Notes: a model not told the origin generated them from the sequence alone. A DNA stretch of 64,000 nt from Marinarcus sediminis (GCF_048571275.1 NZ_CP182357.1:2515800-2579799); one strand, 5' to 3'; positions 15,920 through 25,063 are shown, counted from the stretch's first letter. Numbers and translations are program-made.

Positions 15920-17002
15920 TTAAATGTTCAGACTAATTTTGACAGCATCATTCACGCATTCACCTTTATATACGTTTAGTCCGTTTTTCAATCCACTATT
16001 GAGCATTGCTTCTTCTAAGCCCAAAGAGGCAAGCATAAGACCATATTTTAAGGTTATTTTATTGAGTGCTTGAGAAGAAGTCATAGGAACACATCCTGGC
16101 ATATTGGCAACACAATAGTGAATTACATCATTCACCACATACGTTGGTTTAGTGTGTGTTGTTGGTTTTGAGGTTTCAAAACAACCCCCTTGATCAATTG
16201 ATACATCCACAATGACACTGTTTTTTTTCATCAATTTTAACTCATCTTTGGTAATAAGTTTTGGTGCACTTGCCCCTTGAATTAAAACAGCACCAATGAC
16301 CAAATCAGCATCTTTTATGCTCTCTAAAACAGTCTCTTTGTTTAAAATTTTTGTGTGAATCTTTTTTTCATATTTTTGTTTTAATAGGTCTAATTTCTCT
16401 TGTGTTGGACTAAGTACCGTAACTCTTGCACCAAATCCAATGGCAATTTTACACGCATTTTTACCTACTGTTCCAGCGCCTAAAATGACCACGTTGGCTT
16501 TTTTTACACCACGAACTCCACCTAAAAGTATGCCTTTACCGCCAAACGTTTTTTCCAGGTATTTGGCTCCCTCTTGTACAGAGAGTTTGCCTGCAATTTC
16601 ACTCATGGGCATCAAACAAGGCAACTCACCTTTTTTGTTGGTAATGGTTTCATAAGCAACTGCACTGACTCTTCGCTTCATCAACTCTAAAGTCAACTCT
16701 TTATTTGCTGCAAGATGTAAATAGGTATATAAAATTTGATTCTCTTTAAGCAATTTATACTCAGAAGGAATTGGCTCTTTGACTTTTATAATCATATTTG
16801 CAATCGCATAAATTTCTTCAATGGAAGATACAATTTTACACCCTACTTCAATGTAATCGTTGTCTTCAAAACCTGAACCAACCCCTGCACCAGCTTGAAT
16901 ATAGACAACATGATTTCGTTTTATATATTGCTTAGCACTTTTGGGTGTTAAACCAACGCGATACTCTTGTTCTTTAATCTCTTTAGGAACACCTATTATC
17001 AT
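15920..17002 (-). CDS. ald: Alanine dehydrogenase
   Basis: NAD-dependent interconversion of L-alanine with pyruvate and ammonia. The start at MIIGVPKEIKEQEYRVGLTP is supported by AAAGGA seven bases upstream and by family conservation; an upstream frame extension is rejected. The 360 residues match the family. The catalytic segment with KVKEP, the nucleotide-binding VVILGAGTVGKNACKIA and the ending SIDQGGCFET region are all typical. It is transcribed alone and divergent from the DsbA-like gene. With alr, dadA, ddl and murF elsewhere in the window it belongs to alanine turnover and wall synthesis. Confidence 0.95.
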   Translation of the reverse strand: MIIGVPKEIKEQEYRVGLTPKSAKQYIKRNHVVYIQAGAGVGSGFEDNDYIEVGCKIVSSIEEIYAIANMIIKVKEPIPSEYKLLKENQILYTYLHLAANKELTLELMKRRVSAVAYETITNKKGELPCLMPMSEIAGKLSVQEGAKYLEKTFGGKGILLGGVRGVKKANVVILGAGTVGKNACKIAIGFGARVTVLSPTQEKLDLLKQKYEKKIHTKILNKETVLESIKDADLVIGAVLIQGASAPKLITKDELKLMKKNSVIVDVSIDQGGCFETSKPTTHTKPTYVVNDVIHYCVANMPGCVPMTSSQALNKITLKYGLMLASLGLEEAMLNSGLKNGLNVYKGECVNDAVKISLNI

Positions 17003-17093
17003 CTTAATTCCTTTAATTAGTTCAATCATTATAACAACTTTTCCAAAAATATATGTATAATAAATAAGTTACAAATTAATAACAAAGAGGTGT

Positions 17094-17720
17094 ATGATGC
17101 TAAAACAACTCTATTATATTCACGATCCCATGTGCTCTTGGTGTTATGCTTTTAAAAAAACTTTTGATGAACTTATTTCAAACTTACCAAATGACATTGA
17201 AGTCATTTATGTGTGTGGTGGTTTGGCGCAACACACCACGGAAATTATGCCTAAGGCACAACAAGAAAAAATCAAATCTATCTGGGAACAAATCGAAAAA
17301 GAGCTCGGGGTAAAATTTAATTACGATTTTTGGACAAAATGCCAACCCAAACGTGCAACCTATTTGGCGTGTCAAGCACTCATTTTAGCCAGAAAAGTGA
17401 ATAAAGAAGCAGAAATGATTGCCGCCATTCAACAAGCGTATTACCAAAAAGCCATGAACCCTTCGGAAGAAGAAACCCTCATTAAACTCGCTTCGCAAAT
17501 TGACTTGGATAAAGAAAAATTCACCAAAGAGTTAAATACCCAAGCGACTCAAAAACTTTTAGAAGAAGATTTTAATTTACGACGAAACCTTAATGTAAAA
17601 GCTTTTCCCACACTGATTTTAAAATATAAAAAAGAGGCCTACCCCATTAATATTGATTTTAAAAACAGTGGTAAAATGCTGGAGCAAATCACAAATTTGA
17701 GTGAAAACACTTATTTTTAA
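17094..17720 (+). CDS. DsbA family thioredoxin-like protein
   Basis: A 208-residue protein without signal peptide, so cytoplasmic. The redox site is MCSWCYAF (C-S-W-C) at residues 13-16 or so, with the cis-proline loop at KAFPTLIL. The inserted helical domain and length resemble the FrnE/DsbA-like group of thiol oxidoreductases. It starts at one of two tandem ATGs after AAAGAGG, and converges with the radical SAM gene, overlapping it by 4 nt. Substrate unknown. Confidence 0.85.
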   Translation: MMLKQLYYIHDPMCSWCYAFKKTFDELISNLPNDIEVIYVCGGLAQHTTEIMPKAQQEKIKSIWEQIEKELGVKFNYDFWTKCQPKRATYLACQALILARKVNKEAEMIAAIQQAYYQKAMNPSEEETLIKLASQIDLDKEKFTKELNTQATQKLLEEDFNLRRNLNVKAFPTLILKYKKEAYPINIDFKNSGKMLEQITNLSENTYF

Positions 17721-18604
17721 AACCCTCGTAAAAAGTGTGGACGTAACATTGACTGGTTATGTTCTGCTGCTTCTAAAATATCCAATAAAGCATTTTTATC
17801 TTTGGGCAAAGTGCCTTTAAGTGGCAGTGCATTGGAAGCATGATTTGAACGAAAAATAATGGGTTTTTGGGGATTAAGTAAACCTATAAATCTTTTTTGT
17901 TCTTCTAACATATCTTGATCCGTGCAGAAAATAAAGGGTTGGTTTTTCTCTTCAAAGCGTTTGAAAAAATTATCCTCTTTGGTGTTGCTAATACCTAATT
18001 GCAGTGTGGAAAGACAGTTAATATGTTCACACGCATTAATCAACTTTGCCGTATCATTGATGTGTTGATTTGATAAATTTTTTCCACCTAGGCCCAAAAT
18101 TACCGTAGCAGAAATTTTCATATTGGCTTGGGTGGCTTTATTCAAACCTTCAACTATTTTTTCTGGTTTCATGGGTTTATTGATATATTTAAGTAAGGCA
18201 TGATTGCCACTTTCAATGCCATAATAGATCAAACTTAAACCATTTTCTCTTAAAAGGTCAAGCTCCTCTTGTGTTTTTTCTAAAAGGTTGTATGGACTGG
18301 CATAAGAAGAGACTCTTTGAAGTTTTGGAAAACTTTTTTTAAGATAGCGTAAAATTTCGATTAAAAATGAACTCTCACACGCTAAAGCATCCCCATCGGC
18401 TAAAAAGACTCTTCTTTCATCATCATAACGCGACAATAAATCAATCTCTTTAAATATGTCACTCAATGCTCTGCGTGTAAACTTTTTGGTTTCATACATC
18501 GAACAAAAACTGCATTGGTTATAACTGCATCCTAAGGTAATTTGCAAAATTAAAGAGTTTGCTTCAGCAGGTGGTCGAAAAAGTGGTTCATTGTAATTAA
18601 TCAT
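17717..18604 (-). CDS. Radical SAM protein
   Basis: A 295-residue protein with the iron-sulfur motif C-x4-C-x2-C (GCSYNQCSFCSMY) near residue 25, a variant spacing seen in a group of short radical SAM proteins of unknown role. SAM-binding elements follow: the FLADGDAL strand, IYYGIESGNHALLKYI and ATVILGLGG. No SPASM or B12 domain is present. Reaction unknown. It is divergent from the J-protein gene and convergent with the DsbA-like gene. Confidence 0.85.
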   Translation of the reverse strand: MINYNEPLFRPPAEANSLILQITLGCSYNQCSFCSMYETKKFTRRALSDIFKEIDLLSRYDDERRVFLADGDALACESSFLIEILRYLKKSFPKLQRVSSYASPYNLLEKTQEELDLLRENGLSLIYYGIESGNHALLKYINKPMKPEKIVEGLNKATQANMKISATVILGLGGKNLSNQHINDTAKLINACEHINCLSTLQLGISNTKEDNFFKRFEEKNQPFIFCTDQDMLEEQKRFIGLLNPQKPIIFRSNHASNALPLKGTLPKDKNALLDILEAAEHNQSMLRPHFLRGF

Positions 18605-18716
18605 TAATCTTTCCTCGCTATAATAAAATTAAACTATAGTAAACAGTTGCTTAACTTTATTATAATGACAAAATACTATAATACACCCATAATTATAAAA
18701 GGAATATTTTTACCCC

Positions 18717-19181
18717 ATGAACAGCATTGATTACTTTTTTGGACGACTTATCAGATTCAGTATACTCTTTTTTATTCTCTACATGATTTTTACAAATTTT
18801 GGAACATTTTTAATTGTAATTACCGTATTTATTATCTTAGGATACTATTTCATTTATAAAAAAATACAAAAAATAAGAGAACAACAAAGCCATTTCCAGT
18901 TTCACTTTAACGCAAAAGATTTTCAACAAGGCGCACAAGGTTTCAGATTTGAAGATTTTCAAAACTTCCAAAGTGGGAACTTCCAAGCCCAGCCACAATT
19001 TGGGGAAGTACAAAAAGCAAAAGAGTTTTTCGGATTTACACACTCCCCTACCAAAGAGGAGATTAAAAAAAGGTACAAAGAGCTTGCAAGAAAATATCAC
19101 CCCGATATTAACAACCAAGGCGATGCTTTAATGAAAGATTTAAATCACTACCGAGATGTTTTAATGAGTACCGTTTCATAA
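18717..19181 (+). CDS. Membrane-anchored J-domain protein
   Basis: A 154-residue protein with two adjacent membrane helices (about 12-28 and 30-46), a Gln/Phe-rich linker, and a C-terminal J domain with the HPD motif (YKELARKYHPDI). The J domain at the C-terminus and the membrane hairpin resemble DjlA/TerB-less forms that bring DnaK to the membrane. The J domain faces the cytosol if the hairpin is in-out-in. Client unknown. A perfect hairpin follows the stop. Confidence 0.85.
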   Translation: MNSIDYFFGRLIRFSILFFILYMIFTNFGTFLIVITVFIILGYYFIYKKIQKIREQQSHFQFHFNAKDFQQGAQGFRFEDFQNFQSGNFQAQPQFGEVQKAKEFFGFTHSPTKEEIKKRYKELARKYHPDINNQGDALMKDLNHYRDVLMSTVS

Positions 19182-19207
19182 AGTGTGTAAAAATTTACAC
19201 ACTTTTT
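19180..19207. terminator. Bidirectional terminator after the J-protein gene
   Basis: Perfect 12-bp stem AAAGTGTGTAAA / TTTACACACTTT with a 2-nt gap, flanked by T-runs on both strands; it covers the stop of the convergent repeat protein gene. Confidence 0.8.
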
Positions 19208-19833
19208 GTTTCAAATGCTTCAGCTATGGCATACAACTCTTCTGACCAAAGTTCATCGTTTAATCCATCTTCATCGGCAATACTGTCTGCAAGGGCAGTT
19301 AATTCATCGGTATTTTTAGATACTTCTATGCCTTTTTTATACACTTCTATCGCCCAATCTTTGTCATCTATCATATCTTTATTGCATAAACTCTCTGCAA
19401 CACAATAAAAATCATAGGCAGTTTGTGCTTTTTCAATGACCTCTTTGTAAATCTCCATTGCCATTTCTCTGTCATAAAACTTGCTGCTTTTAGTCGCTAA
19501 ATCATCGGCCAAACTTCTTAAATCTCGAAGTATCGTAATTTGAGTAATGGCTGTTTGTATAAGCTTTTTTGCCCAAACGGTATCATTGTATCCCGCTTTT
19601 TTACCTACATGAAATGCCAAGTCTCGATAATCTCTCCATGTTTGTACCTGCTTAAAAGACTCTTCAAAAAGTGCTTGGGCTAAATCCAAATTGTTGTAGT
19701 AAGCATCTGTAGTAAATCGATCTGCCCACAAATTAAAATTGATGCCTTGTTTTAAATCACTTAATATGGCATTGATGTTTTCATGTTCGATGTATGTGGA
19801 ATTGATCTCTTCATAAAGTTCGCTGTCAATCAT
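19195..19833 (-). CDS. Hypothetical protein with helical (TPR-like) repeats
   Basis: A 212-residue acidic soluble protein made of about five repeats of 35-38 residues with the pattern W/D-A-x-x-L-(Y/F)-x-x-A/G followed by T-x-x-D/L-x-x-L-A (for example LAQALFEESFKQVQTWRDYRDLA, split across two helices, and WAIEVYKKGIEVSKNTDELTALA). These helix pairs resemble TPR/SEL1 repeats and suggest protein binding. I do not recognise a named family. AAGGGA precedes the ATG. A leader with a tiny reading frame and a terminator-like hairpin lies upstream and may control it. Confidence 0.75.
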   Translation of the reverse strand: MIDSELYEEINSTYIEHENINAILSDLKQGINFNLWADRFTTDAYYNNLDLAQALFEESFKQVQTWRDYRDLAFHVGKKAGYNDTVWAKKLIQTAITQITILRDLRSLADDLATKSSKFYDREMAMEIYKEVIEKAQTAYDFYCVAESLCNKDMIDDKDWAIEVYKKGIEVSKNTDELTALADSIADEDGLNDELWSEELYAIAEAFETKSV

Positions 19834-19872
19834 TTTTGTCCCTTCATTTATAGATGTATATCATCATATAAA

Positions 19873-19907
19873 AAAAGGGAAGCACTCCTAAGAAGCTTCC
19901 CTTTTTA
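19873..19907 (-). terminator. Strong intrinsic terminator in the gap before uvrC
   Basis: Perfect 12-bp stem AAAAAGGGAAGC / GCTTCCCTTTTT with an 11-nt loop and a T-run on the minus strand. No annotated gene ends here, so it must serve the candidate leader or small RNA upstream of it. Confidence 0.75.
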
Positions 19908-20030
19908 TATAAATCATAAATAAAACTTTTACCTATGCTATCACTGAATCAGTGAACGTTTTGTTATGATATTCTAACAATACTAAGAATGGTAAACCTT
20001 TGTCATTTACACCTCCAAATTGTTTGCGCT
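19873..20030 (-). ncRNA. Candidate small RNA or regulatory leader
   Basis: The 334-nt gap between the helical-repeat gene and uvrC holds a minus-strand unit: an extended -10 (TGGTATAAT, -10 at 20042-20037), an ideal ribosome binding site GGAGG (20016-20012) before a 7-codon frame MTKVYHS (20006-19983), two small hairpins (GTTA/TAAC at 19978-19963 and the palindrome TCACTGA-A-TCAGTGA at 19955-19941), and a strong terminator at 19907-19873. It could be a free small RNA of about 160 nt, or an attenuating leader for the 19833 gene. No known RNA family is recognised. Confidence 0.4.
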
Positions 20031-20155
20031 AATGAAATTATACCATCTTTTCAGGTTAAGTCTTGCTTAATTTTTTTAGAAATGTTGATTTTATCCTCTT
20101 CCATAAAACGGCAAAATAACCAAAATATTAAGCTTCTATAGAGGGCTATATTTGT

Positions 20156-20161
20156 TATAAT
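20156..20161 (+). promoter_or_regulatory. -10 of uvrC, giving a leaderless transcript
   Basis: TATAAT preceded by TTTG-T, ending six bases before the uvrC ATG. The expected start site is the A of the ATG itself. No ribosome binding site is present before the gene. Confidence 0.6.
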
Positions 20162-20167
20162 CCTCAA

Positions 20168-22006
20168 ATGGAATTATCAGAAAAACTCAAACAACTTCCC
20201 AATGAATCTGGGGTTTATCAATATTTTGACAAAGAGGGGCATTTGCTTTATGTAGGCAAAGCAAAAGTTCTTAAAAACAGAGTCAAATCCTATTTTAAAT
20301 TTACTCCTACTTTAGCTCCTGCTGATAAATTGGGTTTGAGAATCTATAAAATGATTACAGAAGTGGCCTCTTTAGAGTGGATTATTGTGCCCAATGAACA
20401 CGATGCCCTTATTTTAGAGAACTCCTTGATAAAACAACTCAAACCAAAATACAATATTCTCCTACGTGATGACAAAACTTACCCTTATATCTATATTGAT
20501 TTAAGTGAAGATTTTCCCCGACTTGAAATTACCAGAAAGGTGTTAAAAGGTTCAAATATTAAATATTTTGGTCCCTATTCAACGGGGGCAAGAGACATCT
20601 TGGACTCTATTTATGAGATTGTTCCTTTGGTTCAAAAGAAAACCTGCATTAAAGGAAAAACTGCGTGTTTATTTCACCAAATAAAAAAGTGTCATGCCCC
20701 TTGTGAAGGTAAAATAACCATTCAAGCGTACAAAGAGATTGTCAATGAAGCCTTAGAGTATATTTATAACAAAAGCAAACTGCTGATCAAACTCAATGAA
20801 AAAATGCAAGAGTATTCTAACGATTTCAGATTTGAAGAGGCAATGAACTTAAGAGATCGAATTAAAACCATTGAAAAATCTCAAATCAAAACCGGTATGG
20901 ACTTAGCGACTAATGAAAACCTTGACCTTTTTGCCATTAAAACAAATGCCAAAAAAGCAGTCGTTGTTCGTATGTTTATTCGAGATGGAAAGCTCGCTTC
21001 TTCCAACCATAACTTTATTAAACTGGACTTTTTAGAAGATAACAGCGAGATAGAACTCGATGAAGCCTACCAAAGAGCCATGGTCAATTACTATACCAAT
21101 GAAATTCCAGTTTTACCCAAAGAGATTTTAATTGCACAAGACCTTGAAGAGAAAGAGAATTTAGAAGCATTTTTAACAGAACGGTTTTCTAAAAAAATTC
21201 CTATTTTAAATCCAAAAGTGGGAAAGAAAAAAGAGTTAATGCAAATTGCACTAAATAATTGTGAGGAACTGTTACGACTGGAGAGTTCAAAAAACAACAC
21301 TACCATTTATGAAGAGCTGCAAAAACTTTTCCAATTGCAAAGAGTACCTGCCAGAGTTGAGAGTTTCGACAACTCACATATGATGGGGCAAGCAACGGTT
21401 GGTGCGATGGTTATTTGGGAAGACGGTTTTGTAAAATCCGATTTCAGACACTACAACTTAGAAGCATTGGATGAGTATGCTCAAATGCATGAGATGTTAA
21501 AACGCCGTGTAGAGAGTTTCCAAACCAATCCTGCACCCGATTTATGGATAATTGATGGTGGCTTAACGCTTCTAAAATTGGCCTATAATATCGTAGAGTC
21601 TGTGGGAGTCAATATTGATATCATTGCCATAGCCAAAGAGAAAATAGATGCAAAAGCACACCGAGCTAAGGGAAAAGCCAAAGACATTCTTCACTATAAA
21701 GAGGCGAATGGCTTTAAAGAGTTAAAACTCAGTTCCAGTGATCAACGGCTGCAATTTGTACAACGACAAAGAGATGAAGCACACCGTTTTGTCATTGCTT
21801 TTCATAAAAAACAAAAAAGAAAAGAGGACAAACAGATATCCCTTCTACAACTGCATGGCATCGGTGAAGCAAAAGTCAAAAAATTGCTTTTATATTTTGG
21901 TACTTTTGAAGAGATAAAACGTGCAAAAGTTGAAACACTCAAAGAGGTTTTAAACGAAAAAGATGCTATTGTTTTATTTAACCATTTTACATCAAATAAA
22001 AATTAA
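20168..22006 (+). CDS. uvrC: Excinuclease ABC subunit C
   Basis: Nucleotide excision repair nuclease that cuts on both sides of a lesion after UvrA-UvrB loading. Of 612 residues, 1-95 are the GIY-YIG nuclease (ESGVYQYFDKEGHLLYVGKAK), 200-235 the UvrB-binding UVR motif (DFRFEEAMNLRDRI), 370-540 the RNase H-like second nuclease (SFDNSHMMGQATVGAMV and WIIDGG), and the end carries helix-hairpin-helix motifs (LLQLHGIGEAKVKKLL). The start is that of other UvrC proteins. Transcript probably leaderless. Confidence 0.97.
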   Translation: MELSEKLKQLPNESGVYQYFDKEGHLLYVGKAKVLKNRVKSYFKFTPTLAPADKLGLRIYKMITEVASLEWIIVPNEHDALILENSLIKQLKPKYNILLRDDKTYPYIYIDLSEDFPRLEITRKVLKGSNIKYFGPYSTGARDILDSIYEIVPLVQKKTCIKGKTACLFHQIKKCHAPCEGKITIQAYKEIVNEALEYIYNKSKLLIKLNEKMQEYSNDFRFEEAMNLRDRIKTIEKSQIKTGMDLATNENLDLFAIKTNAKKAVVVRMFIRDGKLASSNHNFIKLDFLEDNSEIELDEAYQRAMVNYYTNEIPVLPKEILIAQDLEEKENLEAFLTERFSKKIPILNPKVGKKKELMQIALNNCEELLRLESSKNNTTIYEELQKLFQLQRVPARVESFDNSHMMGQATVGAMVIWEDGFVKSDFRHYNLEALDEYAQMHEMLKRRVESFQTNPAPDLWIIDGGLTLLKLAYNIVESVGVNIDIIAIAKEKIDAKAHRAKGKAKDILHYKEANGFKELKLSSSDQRLQFVQRQRDEAHRFVIAFHKKQKRKEDKQISLLQLHGIGEAKVKKLLLYFGTFEEIKRAKVETLKEVLNEKDAIVLFNHFTSNKN

Positions 22007-22021
22007 AACTTTGGAAAAACT

Positions 22022-23047
22022 TTGGCAAAAATATTAATAAGTAAATCACATCTTATTCACAACTTATCACTTATTGAAGAAAAACTTCAAGACAAAAATA
22101 AAATTGCAGTGGTTTTAAAAGATAATGCATATGGACATGGAATTGTTGAAATTGGAAAAATTTGCAGTGAATTTGGTGTCAAAAACGCGGTGGTACAAAG
22201 TGTTGATGAAGCACAGCAAGTTGTGACTTTTTTTGACAATATCTTAATATTAGCTGATACTACACCCCATAGTTATTCACATACTTTTCACATCACAATT
22301 AATTGTCTAAAAGATATAAAAACCATACAAAAAAATACTAAAGTACAGCTTAAAGTCGATACAGGTATGCACAGAAATGGAATTTCTATAAATGAACTAG
22401 AAGAGGCTATTTTAGGGATTTGTGAACAAAAATTAGTACTAACTGGAGTCTTTACACATCACAGAAGTGCCGATGAAATCAGCTCTGTTTATTTTTGGCA
22501 AAAAATGAATTTTAATGCCGTAAAAAGTGAAGTAAAAAGGATATGTGAAAAACTTTCTCTACCTCTTCCTCTCTTCCACAGCTGCAACTCCTCGGCTCTT
22601 TTTAGAGACAATAATTTCAGTGATGATATGGCCAGAGTGGGTATTGCATTGTATGGTTATTTAGACACCGATAATGCGTTTAATAATCCAAAATTAAAAC
22701 CTGTTATGTCATTGTTTGCCAATAAAATTGCCACTCGAAAACTTTACAAAAATCAATGTGTTGGTTATGGGGGAAGCTATAAAGCAGAAAATGACATGGA
22801 AATTTCAACCTATAATGTAGGATATGGTGATGGATTTTTAAGACTTGATGGTAACGATGACTACAAAACACCCGATGGATTTAAAGTCTTAGGGAAAGTC
22901 TCTATGGATAACCTATCTTTAAACAGTACGCAAGATGAAGTCTGTATTTTTAATGACGTGACTTCACTTGCTAAAATTCATAATACCATCACCTATGAAA
23001 TATTGTGTTCACTCAAATCCCATATTACAAGAGAGGTCATAGAATAA
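22022..23047 (+). CDS. alr: Alanine racemase
   Basis: PLP enzyme converting L- to D-alanine for peptidoglycan. The PLP lysine lies in VVLKDNAYGHG (Lys33), and the second-subunit region CVGYGGSY holds the catalytic tyrosine. Other family marks are KVDTGMHRNG and DDMARVGIALYGY. The 341-residue protein starts at a TTG codon (22022) in TTGGCAAAAATA, 15 nt after the uvrC stop, so it is probably co-transcribed with uvrC. Product likely feeds Ddl (49103-50137). Confidence 0.93.
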   Translation: MAKILISKSHLIHNLSLIEEKLQDKNKIAVVLKDNAYGHGIVEIGKICSEFGVKNAVVQSVDEAQQVVTFFDNILILADTTPHSYSHTFHITINCLKDIKTIQKNTKVQLKVDTGMHRNGISINELEEAILGICEQKLVLTGVFTHHRSADEISSVYFWQKMNFNAVKSEVKRICEKLSLPLPLFHSCNSSALFRDNNFSDDMARVGIALYGYLDTDNAFNNPKLKPVMSLFANKIATRKLYKNQCVGYGGSYKAENDMEISTYNVGYGDGFLRLDGNDDYKTPDGFKVLGKVSMDNLSLNSTQDEVCIFNDVTSLAKIHNTITYEILCSLKSHITREVIE

Positions 23048-23048
23048 A

Positions 23049-23630
23049 ATGAAAATCCTATTTTTACTTTGCATCATCACTGCTGTTTTTGCCAAAGATA
23101 TTGTAGGCTCTTTATATAAAGAAAATGAATTTTTTGAAAAAGGGAAAAAGTATTACCAACAAAGAAACTACTCTATGGCTTTTGAATACTTTTCTAAAGC
23201 CAGTGACATGGGAAATCAAAAAGCATACTATAACTTAGGGGTGCTTTATGGAAATAAATATTTTAATAAAAAAGATTATGCAAAGTCTTACGAAATCTTT
23301 TATGAACTGGCTCAAAAAGGGTATGCTCCTGCACAAAACAAAGTGGGAATGTATTTGACCCTTGGATTGAGTGTGGAAAAAGATTACAAAGAAGCCGTTA
23401 AATGGTATGAAAAAGCGTCAAAACAGAACTTTATCACAGCACAGTGCAATTTGGCTTTCATGTACGCATCAGGGAAAGGAGTTTTCCCTAACTTAGGACG
23501 TGCCCACGTTTTTGCTAAAACAGGGTATGAACAAGGCAATCCTATTTGTGTGAAAGCATGGAACGATTTTCATTTGGAAAAATATGCAGAAGATAAAGGG
23601 TTTAAATTTAACTTCTACACCAAACCTTAG
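23049..23630 (+). CDS. Secreted Sel1-repeat protein
   Basis: A 193-residue protein with a signal peptide (1-15, FLLCIITAVFA) and four Sel1 repeats, for example YYNLGVLYGNKYF, AQNKVGMYLTLG and AQCNLAFMYASGKGV. A single pair of cysteines (AQCNLAF, PICVKAW) could form a disulfide. Such proteins act as periplasmic adaptors or beta-lactamase-like HcpA proteins in this phylum; the repeats here are not the cysteine-spaced Hcp type. The start is two bases after the alr stop, so the two are coupled. It overlaps the convergent CinA-like gene by 4 nt. Confidence 0.85.
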   Translation: MKILFLLCIITAVFAKDIVGSLYKENEFFEKGKKYYQQRNYSMAFEYFSKASDMGNQKAYYNLGVLYGNKYFNKKDYAKSYEIFYELAQKGYAPAQNKVGMYLTLGLSVEKDYKEAVKWYEKASKQNFITAQCNLAFMYASGKGVFPNLGRAHVFAKTGYEQGNPICVKAWNDFHLEKYAEDKGFKFNFYTKP

Positions 23631-24382
23631 GCAATTTCCCCTTCTAAAAAAACAATATTTTCGTTTTTTAAAAACTCTTCAAATGCCACATAAACTCTTT
23701 TAACCAAAGCTTCATCTTCACCTACAATGGATAGTACGGTTTCTCGTTTTTCCCCTTTTATTCGAGGAAGTGATGAAATTTCAACTTCGTTGGAATACGT
23801 TTTCATTAAAGGAATAATGGCATTCTCCCCCGTGTAAATTGTCATTGTCTTTCTGTATTTTTTACATACATTCTCTTTAAAATAGCAATTCAACGCTTGT
23901 AAAACCATGGCTTGAGACATGGAAGGGAAACCGGGAGTAAAAAAGAATCGATCTTCTAAATAAAAGCCCGGCACATTATTGACCACATTATCTAAAAGCT
24001 TTGCACCAATAGGCAGATTTGACATCTCAATTCGATGAGGAAATGTCTCTTCGCCAAATTGATTGATGATTAACTCTTTTGCCACTTCGTTGTAGTGCAT
24101 TTTACCATGAGTAAATGCTTTAGCCGCAACTTTTCTGGTAAAATCATCGGGCGTTGCACCAATGCCACCAAAACAGAACATCACACTGTGGGGGTCTTGT
24201 TGGATTAAATTAAACACATCTTCCATAAAAATAGGATCATCTTTGATCACAAAACTGGCTTTTTGTTCATAGCCTCTTTTTAGAAGTTCACTGTTCAAAA
24301 ATGCAAAATGGGCATCTTTACGACGCCCATTTAATAACTCTGTGCCAATAATTACACTGTAAAAGTTGGGTTGATTGTTCAT
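23627..24382 (-). CDS. CinA-like molybdopterin-binding domain protein
   Basis: A 251-residue single-domain protein of the MoCF/CinA N-terminal type: VIIGTELLNGRRKDAHFAF at the start, then FCFGGIGATPDDFTRKVAA, the family signature GG.G.T.DD, and NNVPGFYLEDRFFFTPGFPSMSQ. The C-terminal nicotinamide-nucleotide amidase domain of full CinA is absent. Role unknown: possibly molybdopterin or nucleotide processing. It lies 9 nt after adk, so the two probably form an operon. Confidence 0.85.
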   Translation of the reverse strand: MNNQPNFYSVIIGTELLNGRRKDAHFAFLNSELLKRGYEQKASFVIKDDPIFMEDVFNLIQQDPHSVMFCFGGIGATPDDFTRKVAAKAFTHGKMHYNEVAKELIINQFGEETFPHRIEMSNLPIGAKLLDNVVNNVPGFYLEDRFFFTPGFPSMSQAMVLQALNCYFKENVCKKYRKTMTIYTGENAIIPLMKTYSNEVEISSLPRIKGEKRETVLSIVGEDEALVKRVYVAFEEFLKNENIVFLEGEIA

Positions 24383-24391
24383 TGGAATGGA

Positions 24392-24961
24392 CTAAATTCT
24401 TGATTGAATATACGCATCCATTTCGTCAACAATTTCATCAATCGTTCTTTCACCATTGATTTTTTTCAAAATGTTTTTCGCCCCATAAAATGTTTGAATC
24501 TCTTCTAAAGGCTCTAAAAATACGCTCATTCTGTTTTTAAATACTTGAACATTGTCATCCGCACCTCTTGCACGACCCAATACTCTGTCACACGCCACTT
24601 CTTCAGATACTTCAACTTCAATCACATCAACCAATTCTACTTCGTCTTCGTTCATTAAGTATCTGTCTAATTCCATCATTTGCTCACCACTTCTTGGATA
24701 ACCGTCAATCACAACGACTTTAGTAGGTGCATTTTTAATGGCATTTACAATGGTTTCAATAACAATATCAATAGGAACCAAGTTTCCTTTGCTCACATAT
24801 GAGTCAATTAATTTTCCTCGCTCACTTCCACTTGCAACTTCAGCTCGGAACATATCACCTGTTGAGTAGTGTGTGATACTTTCATGTCTTGCAGCAATTA
24901 GCTCTGCATCTGTTGTTTTACCACTTCCTGGAGCTCCGATAATTAAAAAAAGTTTTTTCAT
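24392..24961 (-). CDS. adk: Adenylate kinase
   Basis: Interconverts ATP, ADP and AMP. P-loop GAPGSGKTT at residues 9-17, AMP-binding THYSTGDMFRAEVAS and the strand VVVIDGYPRSGEQM are all present. At 189 residues it is the short form, with a reduced lid (GRARGADDN) and no zinc cysteines. It precedes the CinA-like gene on the same strand. Confidence 0.95.
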   Translation of the reverse strand: MKKLFLIIGAPGSGKTTDAELIAARHESITHYSTGDMFRAEVASGSERGKLIDSYVSKGNLVPIDIVIETIVNAIKNAPTKVVVIDGYPRSGEQMMELDRYLMNEDEVELVDVIEVEVSEEVACDRVLGRARGADDNVQVFKNRMSVFLEPLEEIQTFYGAKNILKKINGERTIDEIVDEMDAYIQSRI

Positions 24962-25063
24962 GATTTTACCTTATTCGTTTTCTATTTTCAAAAAAGAGTA
25001 AAATTATAGCCAATTTCATCTTTTATAACTATTTGTTCACTCTTTTGAAGTTTTACGGTTCTC

